Assembly: GCF_008041935.1 (NCBI RefSeq)
Contig: NZ_VKAC01000002.1
Span: forward strand, 186,001 to 250,000
DNA length: 64,000 nucleotides
Direction of reading: 5' to 3'
DNA from: Quadrisphaera setariae
GTDB lineage: Bacteria; Actinomycetota; Actinomycetes; Actinomycetales; Quadrisphaeraceae
In this document: positions 15,456 to 24,635 of the stretch, piece after piece
Layout: every line of letters starts with the position of its first letter
Position numbering within the stretch: the stretch's first letter is position 1
Program-made: the position numbers and the translations under genes
The notes under the pieces: generated by a model
Seen by the model: only the letters and a program-made list of their open reading frames with translations
Database searches by the model: none
Told to the model about the DNA's origin: nothing

Positions 15456-17699
15456 GTGGCGGCGTGTTCGGACGGAGCGGGCGAGCTCGCTCTCGACGTG
15501 GCCGTGCCCGCCCAGGTCCGCGCGAAGGCCGCTGCGGCGAAGGGGCGCAAGCGCGCCCCGAAGCCGCCCGAGCCGGTGGCCGAGGTCGAGCCGGTGGCGC
15601 GCGTCGTCGTCGACGTCCCCCTGCCCCACCTCGACAGGGCCTTCGAGTACGCGGTCCCCGCGTCGATGGCCGAGACCGCGCAGCCGGGTGTGCGGGTGCG
15701 CGTGCGGTTCGCGGGGCAGGACGTCGAGGGCTTCCTGCTCAGCAGGGAGTCCGTGGCGGAGCACACGGGCCGCCTCGCGCCGCTGCGCGCCGTGGTCTCC
15801 CCGGAGCCCGTGCTCGACGCCGAGCTGCTCGGCACGTGCCGGGCCGTCGCTGACAGGTGGGGCGGCACCCTCGCCGACGTGCTGCGCCTGGCGGTCCCAC
15901 GTCGCCACGCCACGACGGAGAAGACGACGGCGGAGCGCGCCGCCGCACGCGACGAGGCTGCCGTGGCCGACGGCGGCGCCGCCACACGCGTGGAGCTGCC
16001 CGCAGCACCCGACCCCCACGACCCGACCGGCCCGTGGGCGCCCTACCCCGCCGGCCCCGCGCTGCTGGAGCGGCTGGCCGCCCCCGCCGCCACCTCGGGC
16101 GTCCGGGCGGTGTGGACGGCGCTGCCCTCGCGCGCGACGTCGCAGGACTGGCCGGCCGCCCTGGCTGCTGCGGCGCAGGCCGCGCTGTCGGCTGGGCGGG
16201 GCGCGCTCATCGTCGTCCCCGACCACCGCGACGTGGCGAGGGTCGACGCCGCGCTGACCACCGCCCTGGGAGGCACCAGGTCCGCGCCGCGGCACGTGAG
16301 GCTCACCGCCGACCAGGGCCCCGCCGCCCGCTACGCCGCGTGGCTGGCGCTGCGGCGGGGACACGTCCGCGTGGCCGTCGGCACCCGCGCCGCCGCCCTC
16401 GCGCCCGTGGCCGACCCCGGGCTGCTCGCGGTCTGGGACGACGGCGACGACCTGCACGCCGAACCCCACGCTCCCTACCCGCACGTGCGCGAGGTGATGG
16501 CGCTGCGCGCCGAGCGCACCGGCGCCGCGCTGCTGGTGGGCGGCCACAGCCGCACCGCCGAGGCGCAGCGCTGGGTGGAGTCGGGCTGGGCCCGCGCCGT
16601 GGAGGCCCCCCGCGAGGTGGTGCGCACCTCCTCCCCCCGGGTGCTCCTCCCCGGCGACGACGTCGAGGCCGAGCGCGACGCCGCCGCGCGCTCCGCCCGC
16701 CTGCCCTCCCTGGCGTTCCGGACGGCGCAGTCAGCGCTCGCGGGGCGCCTGCCGGGGCAGGCGCGTCCCGGTCCGGTGCTCGTCCAGGTGCCACGCCGCG
16801 GCTACCTCCTCACCCTGCGCTGCGAGCACTGCCGGGCCCGTGCGCGCTGCCGGCGGTGCGCCGGCCCGCTGCAGCTGACGGGCGCCGACTCCCACCCCGT
16901 GTGCCGCTGGTGCAGCACGGACGACCCGACCTGGACCTGCCCCCAGTGCCGGGGCGACCGCCTGCGCTCGGCGGTGGTCGGCGCGCGCCGCACCGCCGAG
17001 GAGCTGGGACGGGCGTTCCCCGGTGTGCCCGTGAAGACCTCCGGCGGGGGAGCGGGCGTGCTCGAGACCGTCGACGGCGACGCCGCGCTCGTCATCAGCA
17101 CGCCCGGCGCGGAGCCGGTGGCCGAGGGCGGGTACGCCGCGGCGCTGCTCCTCGACGGGTGGGCCCTGCTGGAGCGCGAGGAGCTGCGGGCCGCGGAGGA
17201 GGCGCTGCGCCGCTGGTCAGCGGCCGCCGCGCTCGTGCGACCGCAGTCAGCCGGAGGCGCGGTGGTGCTGCTGGCACCGGCCGGCGTGCCGCCGGTGGAG
17301 GCGCTGGTGCGGTGGGACCCGGCCTGGCACGCCTCCCGCGAGCTGGCCGAGCGCCGCGAGCTGGGCCTGCCGCCGGGGGCGGCGTTCGCCCGGCTCGACG
17401 GGCCGGCGGTCGCCGTGGACGCGCTGCTGGCGGCGCTGCAGCGCACCGACGATTACCGGGCCGCCCTTCCCCCGCACGCCGAGGTGCTCGGACCCACGCC
17501 GCTCGAGCCCGACCGCCGCCCCAGCGCTGCCGGGGACGACGGCGGCGCTGCGACGCCACGAGCGTTCGCCCTGGTCAGGGTGCCCCTCGCCGAGCGCGCA
17601 GCGCTGGCGAAGGCGCTGCAGGGGGCTGTCGCCGTCCGCAGCGCCCGCAAGGAGGCGGGCTCCGTCAGGGTCCAGCTGGACCCCGAGCACGTCGTCTGA
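15456..17699 (+). CDS. priA: Primosomal protein N' (PriA), actinobacterial helicase-less type
   Basis: 747 residues. The N-terminal 3'-DNA-binding part is VVVDVPLPHLDRAFEYAVPA and V-R-V-R-F-A-G-Q-D-V-E-G-F. A zinc-binding region carries eight cysteines: LRCEHCRARARCRRCAG, CRWCSTD and CPQCRGDRL. No Walker A (G-x-G-K-T) is seen, and the DEAH-type motif reads V-W-D-D-G-D-D, so helicase activity is probably absent, as is usual in this phylum. The start was placed at GTG 15456, with CACAGT 7 nt upstream; GTGs at 15447 and 15426 are alternatives. The frame is continuous with the frameshifted vapC. Confidence 0.88.
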   Translation: MAACSDGAGELALDVAVPAQVRAKAAAAKGRKRAPKPPEPVAEVEPVARVVVDVPLPHLDRAFEYAVPASMAETAQPGVRVRVRFAGQDVEGFLLSRESVAEHTGRLAPLRAVVSPEPVLDAELLGTCRAVADRWGGTLADVLRLAVPRRHATTEKTTAERAAARDEAAVADGGAATRVELPAAPDPHDPTGPWAPYPAGPALLERLAAPAATSGVRAVWTALPSRATSQDWPAALAAAAQAALSAGRGALIVVPDHRDVARVDAALTTALGGTRSAPRHVRLTADQGPAARYAAWLALRRGHVRVAVGTRAAALAPVADPGLLAVWDDGDDLHAEPHAPYPHVREVMALRAERTGAALLVGGHSRTAEAQRWVESGWARAVEAPREVVRTSSPRVLLPGDDVEAERDAAARSARLPSLAFRTAQSALAGRLPGQARPGPVLVQVPRRGYLLTLRCEHCRARARCRRCAGPLQLTGADSHPVCRWCSTDDPTWTCPQCRGDRLRSAVVGARRTAEELGRAFPGVPVKTSGGGAGVLETVDGDAALVISTPGAEPVAEGGYAAALLLDGWALLEREELRAAEEALRRWSAAAALVRPQSAGGAVVLLAPAGVPPVEALVRWDPAWHASRELAERRELGLPPGAAFARLDGPAVAVDALLAALQRTDDYRAALPPHAEVLGPTPLEPDRRPSAAGDDGGAATPRAFALVRVPLAERAALAKALQGAVAVRSARKEAGSVRVQLDPEHVV

Positions 17700-17738
17700 C
17701 CTCCGCGAGCGAGCAGCCCTCCGCGCTGCTCGGAGCTG

Positions 17739-19295
17739 TCAGCGCGCGTCCTCCCGCGCGGTGAAGGCGCTGGCCATGGCGGCCTGCTCCTCCAGCACCG
17801 CGGTCATCTGGTTCTGCACGGCGTCCAGCCGGCCGATGGTGGCCGCCGCAGCGGCGATGCCCGAGGCCACCGAGGCCGAGGACGCCTGCATGTCACCGAC
17901 GCGCTGCGCCACGCGCTCGGTCGCCTCGGCGGTGGCCCGGGCCAGCTCCTTGACCTCCCCTGCGACCACCGCGAAGCCCTTGCCGGCCTCGCCGGCGCGC
18001 GCGGCCTCGATGGTGGCGTTGAGGGCCAGGAGGTTGGTCTGCTCCGCGATGCTCGTGATGACCTTGAGGATGTCGCCGATGGCGGTGGACGCACTGGCCA
18101 GCGACGCCACCTCGGCCTCCACGGCGCGCGCCTGCTCGGCGCTGCGGTCACCGACCTCCACGGCGTCCGTGGTGGCGGCGCGCAGCCGCGTGACGGTGTC
18201 CAGCAGGGCCCGCGCGGCCTCGGCGTCCGCCTCGCTGCGGTGCAGCACCTCCAGTCGCTGGGTGACCAGCTGGGCCACCTGGCGCAGCGCGGAGGTCCGC
18301 GACTCGGACAGCACCACCGTGCTCGTGGTGAAGAAGTCCATCGTGCCCACCACGCGCCCGCCGAGCACCACCGGGAAGCACACCCCCGACTTCACGCCGG
18401 CCCGCTGGGCGGCCGGCGCGCGGACGCAGTCGCTCAGCTCACCGAGGTCCTCTACGGCCACCAGGTCACGAGCGCGCCAGGCCCGTCCCGACAGGCCCAC
18501 CCCCTCGGCGAACGAGGCCGCCAGCGTCACCGCGCGGAACTCGTCCCCGGCCGAGCCGGACTCCTGCGCGAAGCGGAGCACGCCAGCCTGCTCGTCCAGG
18601 CTCCAGAAGGACCCGTAGGCCCACCCGAAGGAGCTGCGCACCTCGTCCAGCGCCGTGCGCAGCGCCTGCTCGGGCGTGTGGGCGCTGTTGAGCCGGGTGA
18701 CCACGGTGGTCACGGCCTCGCGGTCGTGGAGCGTCTCGGCGATCGCCGCGCCGGCCCGCGCCACCTCTCCGACCTGGGCCGCGATGCGGGAGATGGCCGC
18801 CCACTTGCCCTCGCGGCCGTCGAAGAACGGCAGTGGGCGGGTGGAGCGGAACTCGTGCACGGCGACCGTGCGCCCGGCGTGCACGACGGGCATGAGGCCG
18901 CCGTGCACGGCGCCCCGGGCCACGAAGGCCGCGCAGCGCTCCAGCGCCTGGGGGGTGCCCTCCTCCAGAGGCAGCTTCACCGGCCGCTTCAGGCTGGCGA
19001 ACGCCTGGCCCTGGCCCGGCCCCGCGAAGTCCGAGCTCCGCGCGCCCGCTCCCTCGCCGACACCGCTCAGCTCGCCACTGACCGCCTGCAGGACGAAGTC
19101 GCCGGAGGCGTCCGGCATCCACACGCCGGCGAAGGAGCAGGACAGCTGCTCGGCGAGGGTGCTCGAGATGCGGCGCTGGACCTCCAGCAGGTCGGAGACC
19201 GGCTCCTCGAGCGCGCGCAGCACGGCCTCGAGGGCCTCCACGTCGCGGGGTTCCGCTGCCTGGGTGGGGGGAGTCGCGCGCCGTCGCCAGACCAT
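17739..19295 (-). CDS. Soluble methyl-accepting chemotaxis protein with GAF domains
   Basis: 518 residues without membrane segments. A GAF domain at about 35-190 ([20 protein letters not shown]) is followed by a second GAF at about 200-360 ([40 protein letters not shown]) and an MCP signalling domain with the hairpin tip [20 protein letters not shown]. It should sense a small molecule in the cytoplasm and signal to a CheA/CheW array. No che genes lie in the window. ATG at 19295 begins M-V-W-R-R-R. The 229 bp upstream hold only the divergent promoter of the MFS gene. Confidence 0.88.
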   Translation of the reverse strand: MVWRRRATPPTQAAEPRDVEALEAVLRALEEPVSDLLEVQRRISSTLAEQLSCSFAGVWMPDASGDFVLQAVSGELSGVGEGAGARSSDFAGPGQGQAFASLKRPVKLPLEEGTPQALERCAAFVARGAVHGGLMPVVHAGRTVAVHEFRSTRPLPFFDGREGKWAAISRIAAQVGEVARAGAAIAETLHDREAVTTVVTRLNSAHTPEQALRTALDEVRSSFGWAYGSFWSLDEQAGVLRFAQESGSAGDEFRAVTLAASFAEGVGLSGRAWRARDLVAVEDLGELSDCVRAPAAQRAGVKSGVCFPVVLGGRVVGTMDFFTTSTVVLSESRTSALRQVAQLVTQRLEVLHRSEADAEAARALLDTVTRLRAATTDAVEVGDRSAEQARAVEAEVASLASASTAIGDILKVITSIAEQTNLLALNATIEAARAGEAGKGFAVVAGEVKELARATAEATERVAQRVGDMQASSASVASGIAAAAATIGRLDAVQNQMTAVLEEQAAMASAFTAREDAR

Positions 19296-19524
19296 GGGGT
19301 TCCTCGATCTCTCGTGCCGGCAGGTTCCCGGCGACACCCACCTCATCGGTCGTGCGGGAGCCGTCCTGGAGGGGCGTCTCCTGAAGTGCAGACCCTCGCT
19401 CGTGGGCGGCCGTCCGCGTGCGAGGGTGCAGGGCGAGCCGGGACCGCCGGGTGGGCAGCACCACCCGCGGCGAGGCACCCCCGCACGCGTCCCCACCCCG
19501 CGCCCCGCGAAAGGCCGCCCCACC

Positions 19525-20751
19525 GTGTACTCGCTCCTGCTGGCGATCATCTACGTCGCCTTCGTCAGCCTCGGCCTGCCGGACTCCCTCGTCGGCGCGG
19601 GCTGGCCCGTCATGCAGCGCGACCTCGGCGTCCCGGTGGCCTACGCGGGCATCGTCACCATGATCATCGCGGGCGGCACCATCGTCTCCAGCCTCGCCTC
19701 GGAACGGCTCACCCGGCGCCTCGGCACCGGCGTGGTCACCGCGCTCAGCGTCGGGCTCACCGCAGCGGCCCTCCTCGGGTTCTCCCAGTCGGGCTCCTTC
19801 TGGGTGCTCTGCCTGTGGGCCGTCCCCTACGGCCTCGGCGCGGGGGCGGTGGACGCCGCCCTCAACAACTACGTGGCCCTGCACTACGCCGCCCGCCACA
19901 TGAGCTGGCTTCACGGCTGCTGGGGGTTGGGCGCCTCGATCAGCCCGTTCGTCATGAGCCACGCCATCACCTCGGGCGCGGGGTGGCCCAGCGCCTACCT
20001 GACGATCGGGCTGGCCCAGGTGGTGCTGACCGCCGTGCTGCTCGTCAGCACGCCGCTGTGGGGCAGAGTCAACCCCGTCGCGCAGAAGGGAGGCAGCACT
20101 GGCGGCACCGGCAGCGGGGGAGCGGAGGAGCGGAGCGGCCACGTCCCCCTCGCGCAGGCGCTGCGCATCCCCGGGGTGCGGCTGGTGCTGGTGGCCTTCT
20201 TCGCCTACTGCGCCCTGGAGACCACCTCCATCGTCTGGGCCTCCACCTTCCTCGTGACCGCCCGCGACGTCGCCCCCGCCACCGCGGCCGCCTTCGCCTC
20301 GCTGTTCCTCATCGGCATCACCGCCGGGCGGTTCCTCACGGGCTTCGTCGCCGACCGGATCGGTGACCGCTGGCTCATCCGCGGTGGATTCGCCGCCGTC
20401 GGCGTCGGAGCCCTCCTGCTGCTCGTGCCGCTGGAGAGCGACGTGCTGGCGCTCGCGGGCCTGGTCGTCGCGGGCCTGGGGTGCGCACCGGTCTACCCGG
20501 CGATCATCCACTCCACGCCCGTGAACTTCGGGCGCGGCAGCTCTCAGGCGGTCATCGGCATCCAGATGGCGGCGGCGTACACCGGGTCGACGCTGGCGCC
20601 CCCGGCGTTCGGAGCGCTGTCGGCGTGGACGGGCCTGTGGGTGCTCCCGCTGTTCCTCGCCGTGCTCGCGGCCCTGGGACTGGTCATGTCCGAGCGGCTC
20701 AACCAGCTCGTCACCCGCCGCGCGCTCGTCGGTGAGCACGCCAGCGCGTGA
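19525..20751 (+). CDS. MFS transporter
   Basis: 408 residues, about twelve membrane segments, beginning [15 protein letters not shown]. Typical MFS loops are seen: [15 protein letters not shown] between helices 2 and 3 and [17 protein letters not shown] in the second half. [20 protein letters not shown] resembles the FucP/sugar-type MFS subfamily. A glycine/serine-rich loop of about 25 residues separates the halves. The GTG at 19525 comes 10 nt after AAAGG. Substrate not evident. Confidence 0.85.
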   Translation: MYSLLLAIIYVAFVSLGLPDSLVGAGWPVMQRDLGVPVAYAGIVTMIIAGGTIVSSLASERLTRRLGTGVVTALSVGLTAAALLGFSQSGSFWVLCLWAVPYGLGAGAVDAALNNYVALHYAARHMSWLHGCWGLGASISPFVMSHAITSGAGWPSAYLTIGLAQVVLTAVLLVSTPLWGRVNPVAQKGGSTGGTGSGGAEERSGHVPLAQALRIPGVRLVLVAFFAYCALETTSIVWASTFLVTARDVAPATAAAFASLFLIGITAGRFLTGFVADRIGDRWLIRGGFAAVGVGALLLLVPLESDVLALAGLVVAGLGCAPVYPAIIHSTPVNFGRGSSQAVIGIQMAAAYTGSTLAPPAFGALSAWTGLWVLPLFLAVLAALGLVMSERLNQLVTRRALVGEHASA

Positions 20752-20883
20752 CGCCACCGGTCTGGGACCGGACGGTCGCGGGCAGCGGCGCAGCGCTGGC
20801 CCTGGTCGGTGCGCCGGCTGCGCCCGTCGTCGTCGCCGCGGTCGTCTTCGCAGCGGGGTCGGGGGCGGTCGCACCGCGGTCGG

Positions 20884-20889
20884 TACCGT
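20884..20889 (+). promoter_or_regulatory. -10 box of fmt
   Basis: TACCGT 6 nt before the GTG of fmt. At this distance transcription would start at or within a base or two of the start codon, giving a leaderless mRNA. Confidence 0.55.
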
Positions 20890-20895
20890 GACCTG

Positions 20896-21870
20896 GTGCG
20901 CATCGTCTTCGCCGGCACGCCCGCGGTCGCCGAGACAGCGCTGGAGGCGCTGCTCGCATCCGACCACGAGGTGGTCGGCGTCGTCTCGCGGCCCGACACC
21001 GTCGCCGGCCGCGGCCGCCGCGCCCTGCAGAGCCCCGTGGTGGTCCGCGCCCTCGCCGCGGGCCTGCCGGTGCTGCAGCCGGCGCGCGCGTCCGACCCCG
21101 AGTTCCTCGCCGGTCTCGCCGCGCTCGAGCCCGACTGCTGCCCCGTGGTCGCCTACGGCGCGCTGCTGCCGCGTCCGGTGCTCGACGTCCCGCGCCTGGG
21201 CTGGGTGAACCTGCACTTCTCGCTGCTGCCGGCCTGGCGCGGCGCCGCCCCCGTGCAGCGCGCGGTCATGGCCGGGGACGACGTCACCGGCACCACCACC
21301 TTCCTCCTCGAGGAGGGCATGGACACCGGCCCGGTGCTGGGGACGACGACGACGACCATCGGGCCCCGCGAGACCTCCGGCGAGCTGCTCGGCCGGCTCG
21401 CCGAGGACGGCGCGCGGCTGCTGGTGGCCACGCTCGACGGGCTGGAGGCCGGCGCGCTGGTGCCCGTCCCGCAGCCCGCCGAGGGCGTGAGCCTGGCGCC
21501 GAAGGTGACCGTGGAGGACGCCCGCGTGCGCTGGGACGAGCCGGCGTTCGCCGTCGACCGGCGGGTGCGCGGGGTGACCCCGGCGCCCGGCGCCTGGACG
21601 ACGGTGCAGCGCCCCGACGCCGACCCCGGCGAACCGGTGGAGCGGTTGAAGCTCGGCCCGGTGCACCCGCTGGCCCCGGTGGCGCTGGCGACGGCGTCCG
21701 GCCCGCGCCTCGCGCCGGGTGAGCTGCTCGTGCAGGGCCAGGAGGTGCTGGTCGGCACGGCGACGGTGCCCGTCCGCCTGGGCGAGGTGCAGCCCGCCGG
21801 CAAGCGCGCCATGCCCGCGGCGGCCTGGGCGCGCGGCGCCCGGCTCGACGCCGGGGAGGTGCTCGCATGA
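20896..21870 (+). CDS. fmt: Methionyl-tRNA formyltransferase
   Basis: 324 residues. [19 protein letters not shown] at the N-terminus, the catalytic Asn-x-His in [20 protein letters not shown] and the catalytic Asp in [16 protein letters not shown] identify Fmt. It formylates initiator Met-tRNA with 10-formyl-THF. The C-terminal OB-like domain (from about residue 210) is shorter and Ala/Pro-rich but complete. The GTG start is fixed by the nearby -10 box. It overlaps rsmB by 4 bp (ATGA), the usual fmt-rsmB pair. Confidence 0.95.
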   Translation: MRIVFAGTPAVAETALEALLASDHEVVGVVSRPDTVAGRGRRALQSPVVVRALAAGLPVLQPARASDPEFLAGLAALEPDCCPVVAYGALLPRPVLDVPRLGWVNLHFSLLPAWRGAAPVQRAVMAGDDVTGTTTFLLEEGMDTGPVLGTTTTTIGPRETSGELLGRLAEDGARLLVATLDGLEAGALVPVPQPAEGVSLAPKVTVEDARVRWDEPAFAVDRRVRGVTPAPGAWTTVQRPDADPGEPVERLKLGPVHPLAPVALATASGPRLAPGELLVQGQEVLVGTATVPVRLGEVQPAGKRAMPAAAWARGARLDAGEVLA

Positions 21871-23528
21871 CCCCGCCCGAGCGCGGCGGACAGCCCGGTG
21901 GTCCGCGCGGCGGACGTCCCGGTGGGCCTTCCGGCGGACGGTCGAACGGCCAGCCCGGCGGGCGGAGCGGCCCCCAGCGCGGCGGCCCCCAGCGGTCCGG
22001 CCGCCCGGGCCAGCGCGGCGGACAGGGCAGCGGACAGCCCGGCCAGCCGCGTCCCTGGACGACGACGGCGCCGTCCGCGCGCCCGCGCAGCGGCGACCCC
22101 GCCCGGCGGGTCGCCTTCGACGTCCTGCGCGCCGTGGAGGAGCAGGACGCGTACGCCAACCTCGTGCTCCCGCGCCTCCTGCGCGCCGCCCGCCTCGACG
22201 GGCGCGACGCGGCGTTCGCCACCGAGCTGGCCTACGGGGCGCTGCGGGGGCGGGGCACCTACGACGCCGTGCTCGCCGCCTGCGTCGACAGGCCGCTGGC
22301 CCAGCTCGACCCGCCCGTCCTCGACGCGCTGCGACTGGGCGCCCACCAGCTGCTCGCCACCCGCGTGGCTCCGCACGCGGCGGTGAGCGAGACCGTCGCG
22401 CTGGTGCGCGGCGCCATCGGCGCCGGCCCGTCGGGCCTGGTCAACGCCGTGCTGCGGCGGGTCTCCGAGCACGACCTGCCCACCTGGCTCGACAGGGTCG
22501 CGCCGCCGGTGGAGGGGCCGGGGGCCGACCCCACGGCCGCGCTCGCCGTGCGCGAGAGCCACCCCGCCTGGGTGGTGCGCGCGCTGCGCGAGGCGCTCGT
22601 GCTCGCTGGGCGCCCTGCGTCCGAGCTGCCCGACCTGCTGGCCGCCGACAACGCCCGCCCCCTCGTGGCGCTGGCCGCGCTGCCCGGGCTCGCCGATCCC
22701 TCCGAGCTGGTGGCGGCGGGCGCGCAGCCCGGGCGGTGGTCGCCGCTGGCCGCAGTGCTGCCGGACGGAGACCCCGGCGACCTGCCCGCTGTGCGCGAGG
22801 CTCGGGCCCGCGTGCAGGACGAGGGCAGCCAGCTCGCCGCGCTGGCGCTGCTGGCCGCTCCGCTGGCCGGTCCCAGCGGCAGGCCGGGCCGTGACGAGCG
22901 CTGGGCGGACCTGTGCGCGGGCCCCGGAGGCAAGGCCGCCCTCCTCGCTGCGAGCGCCGCGCAGCGGGGCGCCCACCTGCTGGCCGTGGAGGTGGCGCCG
23001 CACCGGGCGCAGCTCGTGGAGCAGGCGCTGGCCGGTGTCGTCGCGTCGTCCTCGTCGTCGGAGGGCCGCAGCGTCGTGGAGGTGGTGGCCGGCGACGGTC
23101 GCACCGTCGGGGCTGAGCGGCCGGGGGAGTTCGACAGGGTGCTCGTCGACGCCCCGTGCACCGGGCTGGGGGCGCTGCGCCGCCGTCCGGAGGCTCGCTG
23201 GCGGCGCACCCCCGCCGACGTGTCGGCCCTGGCGCCGCTGCAGCGCGAGCTGCTGTCCTCCGCGCTGGAGGCGGTGCGTCCGGGCGGGGTGGTCGCCTAC
23301 GTGACGTGCAGCCCGCACCCCGCGGAGACGCAGGCGGTGCTCGACGACGTCGTGCGCCGCTGGGCCAAGGACGGCGAGCAGCTGGAGGTGCTGGACGCCC
23401 CCGCGGTGCTGCGCGAGCTGGCCGGTGTGGACGCCGGCACGGGAGCCGGGTCGAACCGTGCCCAGCTGTGGCCGCACCTGCACGGCACGGACGCCATGAG
23501 CGTCAGCCTCCTGCGCCGACCCCGCTGA
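21867..23528 (+). CDS. rsmB: 16S rRNA (cytosine-967-C5)-methyltransferase RsmB with RG-rich N-terminal extension
   Basis: 553 residues. The first 60 or so are a low-complexity Gly/Arg/Pro/Gln-rich tail with repeated G-G-R/G-G-Q/R-G-G units. An NusB-like domain ([20 protein letters not shown] to [14 protein letters not shown]) follows, then the methyltransferase: [31 protein letters not shown] and the second Cys in [13 protein letters not shown]. It methylates C967 of 16S rRNA. Translationally coupled to fmt. Confidence 0.93.
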   Translation: MTPPERGGQPGGPRGGRPGGPSGGRSNGQPGGRSGPQRGGPQRSGRPGQRGGQGSGQPGQPRPWTTTAPSARPRSGDPARRVAFDVLRAVEEQDAYANLVLPRLLRAARLDGRDAAFATELAYGALRGRGTYDAVLAACVDRPLAQLDPPVLDALRLGAHQLLATRVAPHAAVSETVALVRGAIGAGPSGLVNAVLRRVSEHDLPTWLDRVAPPVEGPGADPTAALAVRESHPAWVVRALREALVLAGRPASELPDLLAADNARPLVALAALPGLADPSELVAAGAQPGRWSPLAAVLPDGDPGDLPAVREARARVQDEGSQLAALALLAAPLAGPSGRPGRDERWADLCAGPGGKAALLAASAAQRGAHLLAVEVAPHRAQLVEQALAGVVASSSSSEGRSVVEVVAGDGRTVGAERPGEFDRVLVDAPCTGLGALRRRPEARWRRTPADVSALAPLQRELLSSALEAVRPGGVVAYVTCSPHPAETQAVLDDVVRRWAKDGEQLEVLDAPAVLRELAGVDAGTGAGSNRAQLWPHLHGTDAMSVSLLRRPR

Positions 23529-23586
23529 CGACCGGGGCGCCGCCACCCGGCCAGGGCAGGAGGAGGCGCCGGAGGCGCGGTCCCTC

Positions 23587-23592
23587 TACGGT
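23587..23592 (+). promoter_or_regulatory. -10 box of the small membrane protein gene
   Basis: TACGGT 6 nt before GTG 23599; leaderless arrangement as at fmt. Confidence 0.5.
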
Positions 23593-23598
23593 CGGGGC

Positions 23599-23835
23599 GT
23601 GGCAGCTGGCACGGGCAGGGGCGGGCGAGGCCGCAGCGGCACCGGGAGGGCGTTCCGCAGCGCGCTCGTGACGATCGGGCTGGGCGTGGTCCTCGCCGTC
23701 GTCGTCGGTGTGGTGGTGGGACTGGTGCAGGGCGACGTCGCTCGTGGTCTCGCCTCGTGGGGGAGCCCGGTCTTCTTCGTCGCCGTGGTGGTGGCGGTGT
23801 ACCTCGCGTACGTCCGCGGGGAGCGCCGCCGCTGA
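23599..23835 (+). CDS. Small two-helix membrane protein
   Basis: 78 residues: a Gly/Arg-rich N-terminal tail, then two membrane helices (LVTIGLGVVLAVVVGVVVGL and VFFVAVVVAVYLAYV) and a basic R-G-E-R-R-R end. It lies between rsmB and rpe with its own -10 box. Not recognised; possibly a conserved actinobacterial small membrane protein. Confidence 0.65.
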   Translation: MAAGTGRGGRGRSGTGRAFRSALVTIGLGVVLAVVVGVVVGLVQGDVARGLASWGSPVFFVAVVVAVYLAYVRGERRR

Positions 23836-23866
23836 GACGCCCTGAGCCGTCCACCGGCGGCCTGGG

Positions 23867-23872
23867 TAGGTT
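23867..23872 (+). promoter_or_regulatory. -10 box of rpe
   Basis: TAGGTT 6 nt before GTG 23879; leaderless arrangement. Confidence 0.5.
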
Positions 23873-23878
23873 GCGACC

Positions 23879-24532
23879 GTGGCCGTGACCATCGCCCCGA
23901 GCATCCTGTCCGCCGACTTCGCCAACCTCGAGGCCGAGCTGGGGCGCATCGCCACCGCCGACTGGGCCCACGTGGACGTCATGGACGCCCACTTCGTGCC
24001 CAACCTCACCCTCGGCCTGCCCGTGGTGCAGCGCCTGGCGCAGGTCAGCCCGGTCCCGCTCGACTGCCACCTCATGATCGCTGACCCCGACCGGTGGGCC
24101 CCCTCCTACGCCGAGGCCGGCGCCCACTCGGTCACCTTCCACGCCGAGGCCGCCGCCGCTCCCGTGCGCCTGGCCCGCGAGCTGCGCGAGCGCGGCGCCC
24201 GTGCGGGACTGGCCCTGAGCCCGGCGACCCCGGCCGAGCCGTTCCTCGACTGGCTGGGCGAGTTCGACATGGTGCTCGTCATGACCGTCGAGCCCGGCTT
24301 CGGCGGCCAGAGCTTCCTCGACGGGTGCCTGCCCAAGCTGCGACGCCTGCGCTCCGCCGTGGACGAGCACGGCCTGGAGGTGCGCCTCCAGGTGGACGGC
24401 GGCGTCTCCGCCGAGACCGTCGAGCGCTGCGCCGAGGCCGGGGCCGACGTCTTCGTGGCCGGCTCGGCGGTCTACGGCGCCGACGACCCGGCCGCCGCCA
24501 TCGCGCAGCTGCGCGGACTCGCCGGCGGGTGA
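23879..24532 (+). CDS. rpe: Ribulose-phosphate 3-epimerase
   Basis: 217 residues, a TIM barrel of normal length. Signatures: [33 protein letters not shown] (metal-binding His and catalytic Asp), [27 protein letters not shown] and [10 protein letters not shown]. It interconverts ribulose 5-phosphate and xylulose 5-phosphate in the pentose phosphate pathway. The cluster fmt-rsmB-rpe is common in actinobacteria. Confidence 0.96.
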   Translation: MAVTIAPSILSADFANLEAELGRIATADWAHVDVMDAHFVPNLTLGLPVVQRLAQVSPVPLDCHLMIADPDRWAPSYAEAGAHSVTFHAEAAAAPVRLARELRERGARAGLALSPATPAEPFLDWLGEFDMVLVMTVEPGFGGQSFLDGCLPKLRRLRSAVDEHGLEVRLQVDGGVSAETVERCAEAGADVFVAGSAVYGADDPAAAIAQLRGLAGG

Positions 24533-24623
24533 GCGCAGCGTGCTGGCGGGCGGCTGGCGCCAGGGCGGGTCGCGGGCGGGTGAACCCACCCCTGGGATGA
24601 CCCGTCGCCCGGCGGTGTCCCCC

Positions 24624-24629
24624 TAGGGT
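24624..24629 (+). promoter_or_regulatory. -10 box of the flotillin gene
   Basis: TAGGGT 6 nt before GTG 24636; leaderless arrangement. A short GC hairpin at about 24580-24595 lies upstream. Confidence 0.5.
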
Positions 24630-24635
24630 CGAGCC

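Noticed and set aside
18466-21666. Very long open frame on the minus strand (over 1,000 codons) across the chemoreceptor, MFS and fmt genes
   Set aside because: Its translation is low-complexity Arg/Ala/Gly without any motif; it is the usual antisense shadow of GC-rich genes. All three sense-strand genes have clear family signatures.
24579-24595. Hairpin before the flotillin gene as a terminator of rpe
   Set aside because: The stem (gggtg / caccc) is too short to call; reported only as a note in the promoter entry.
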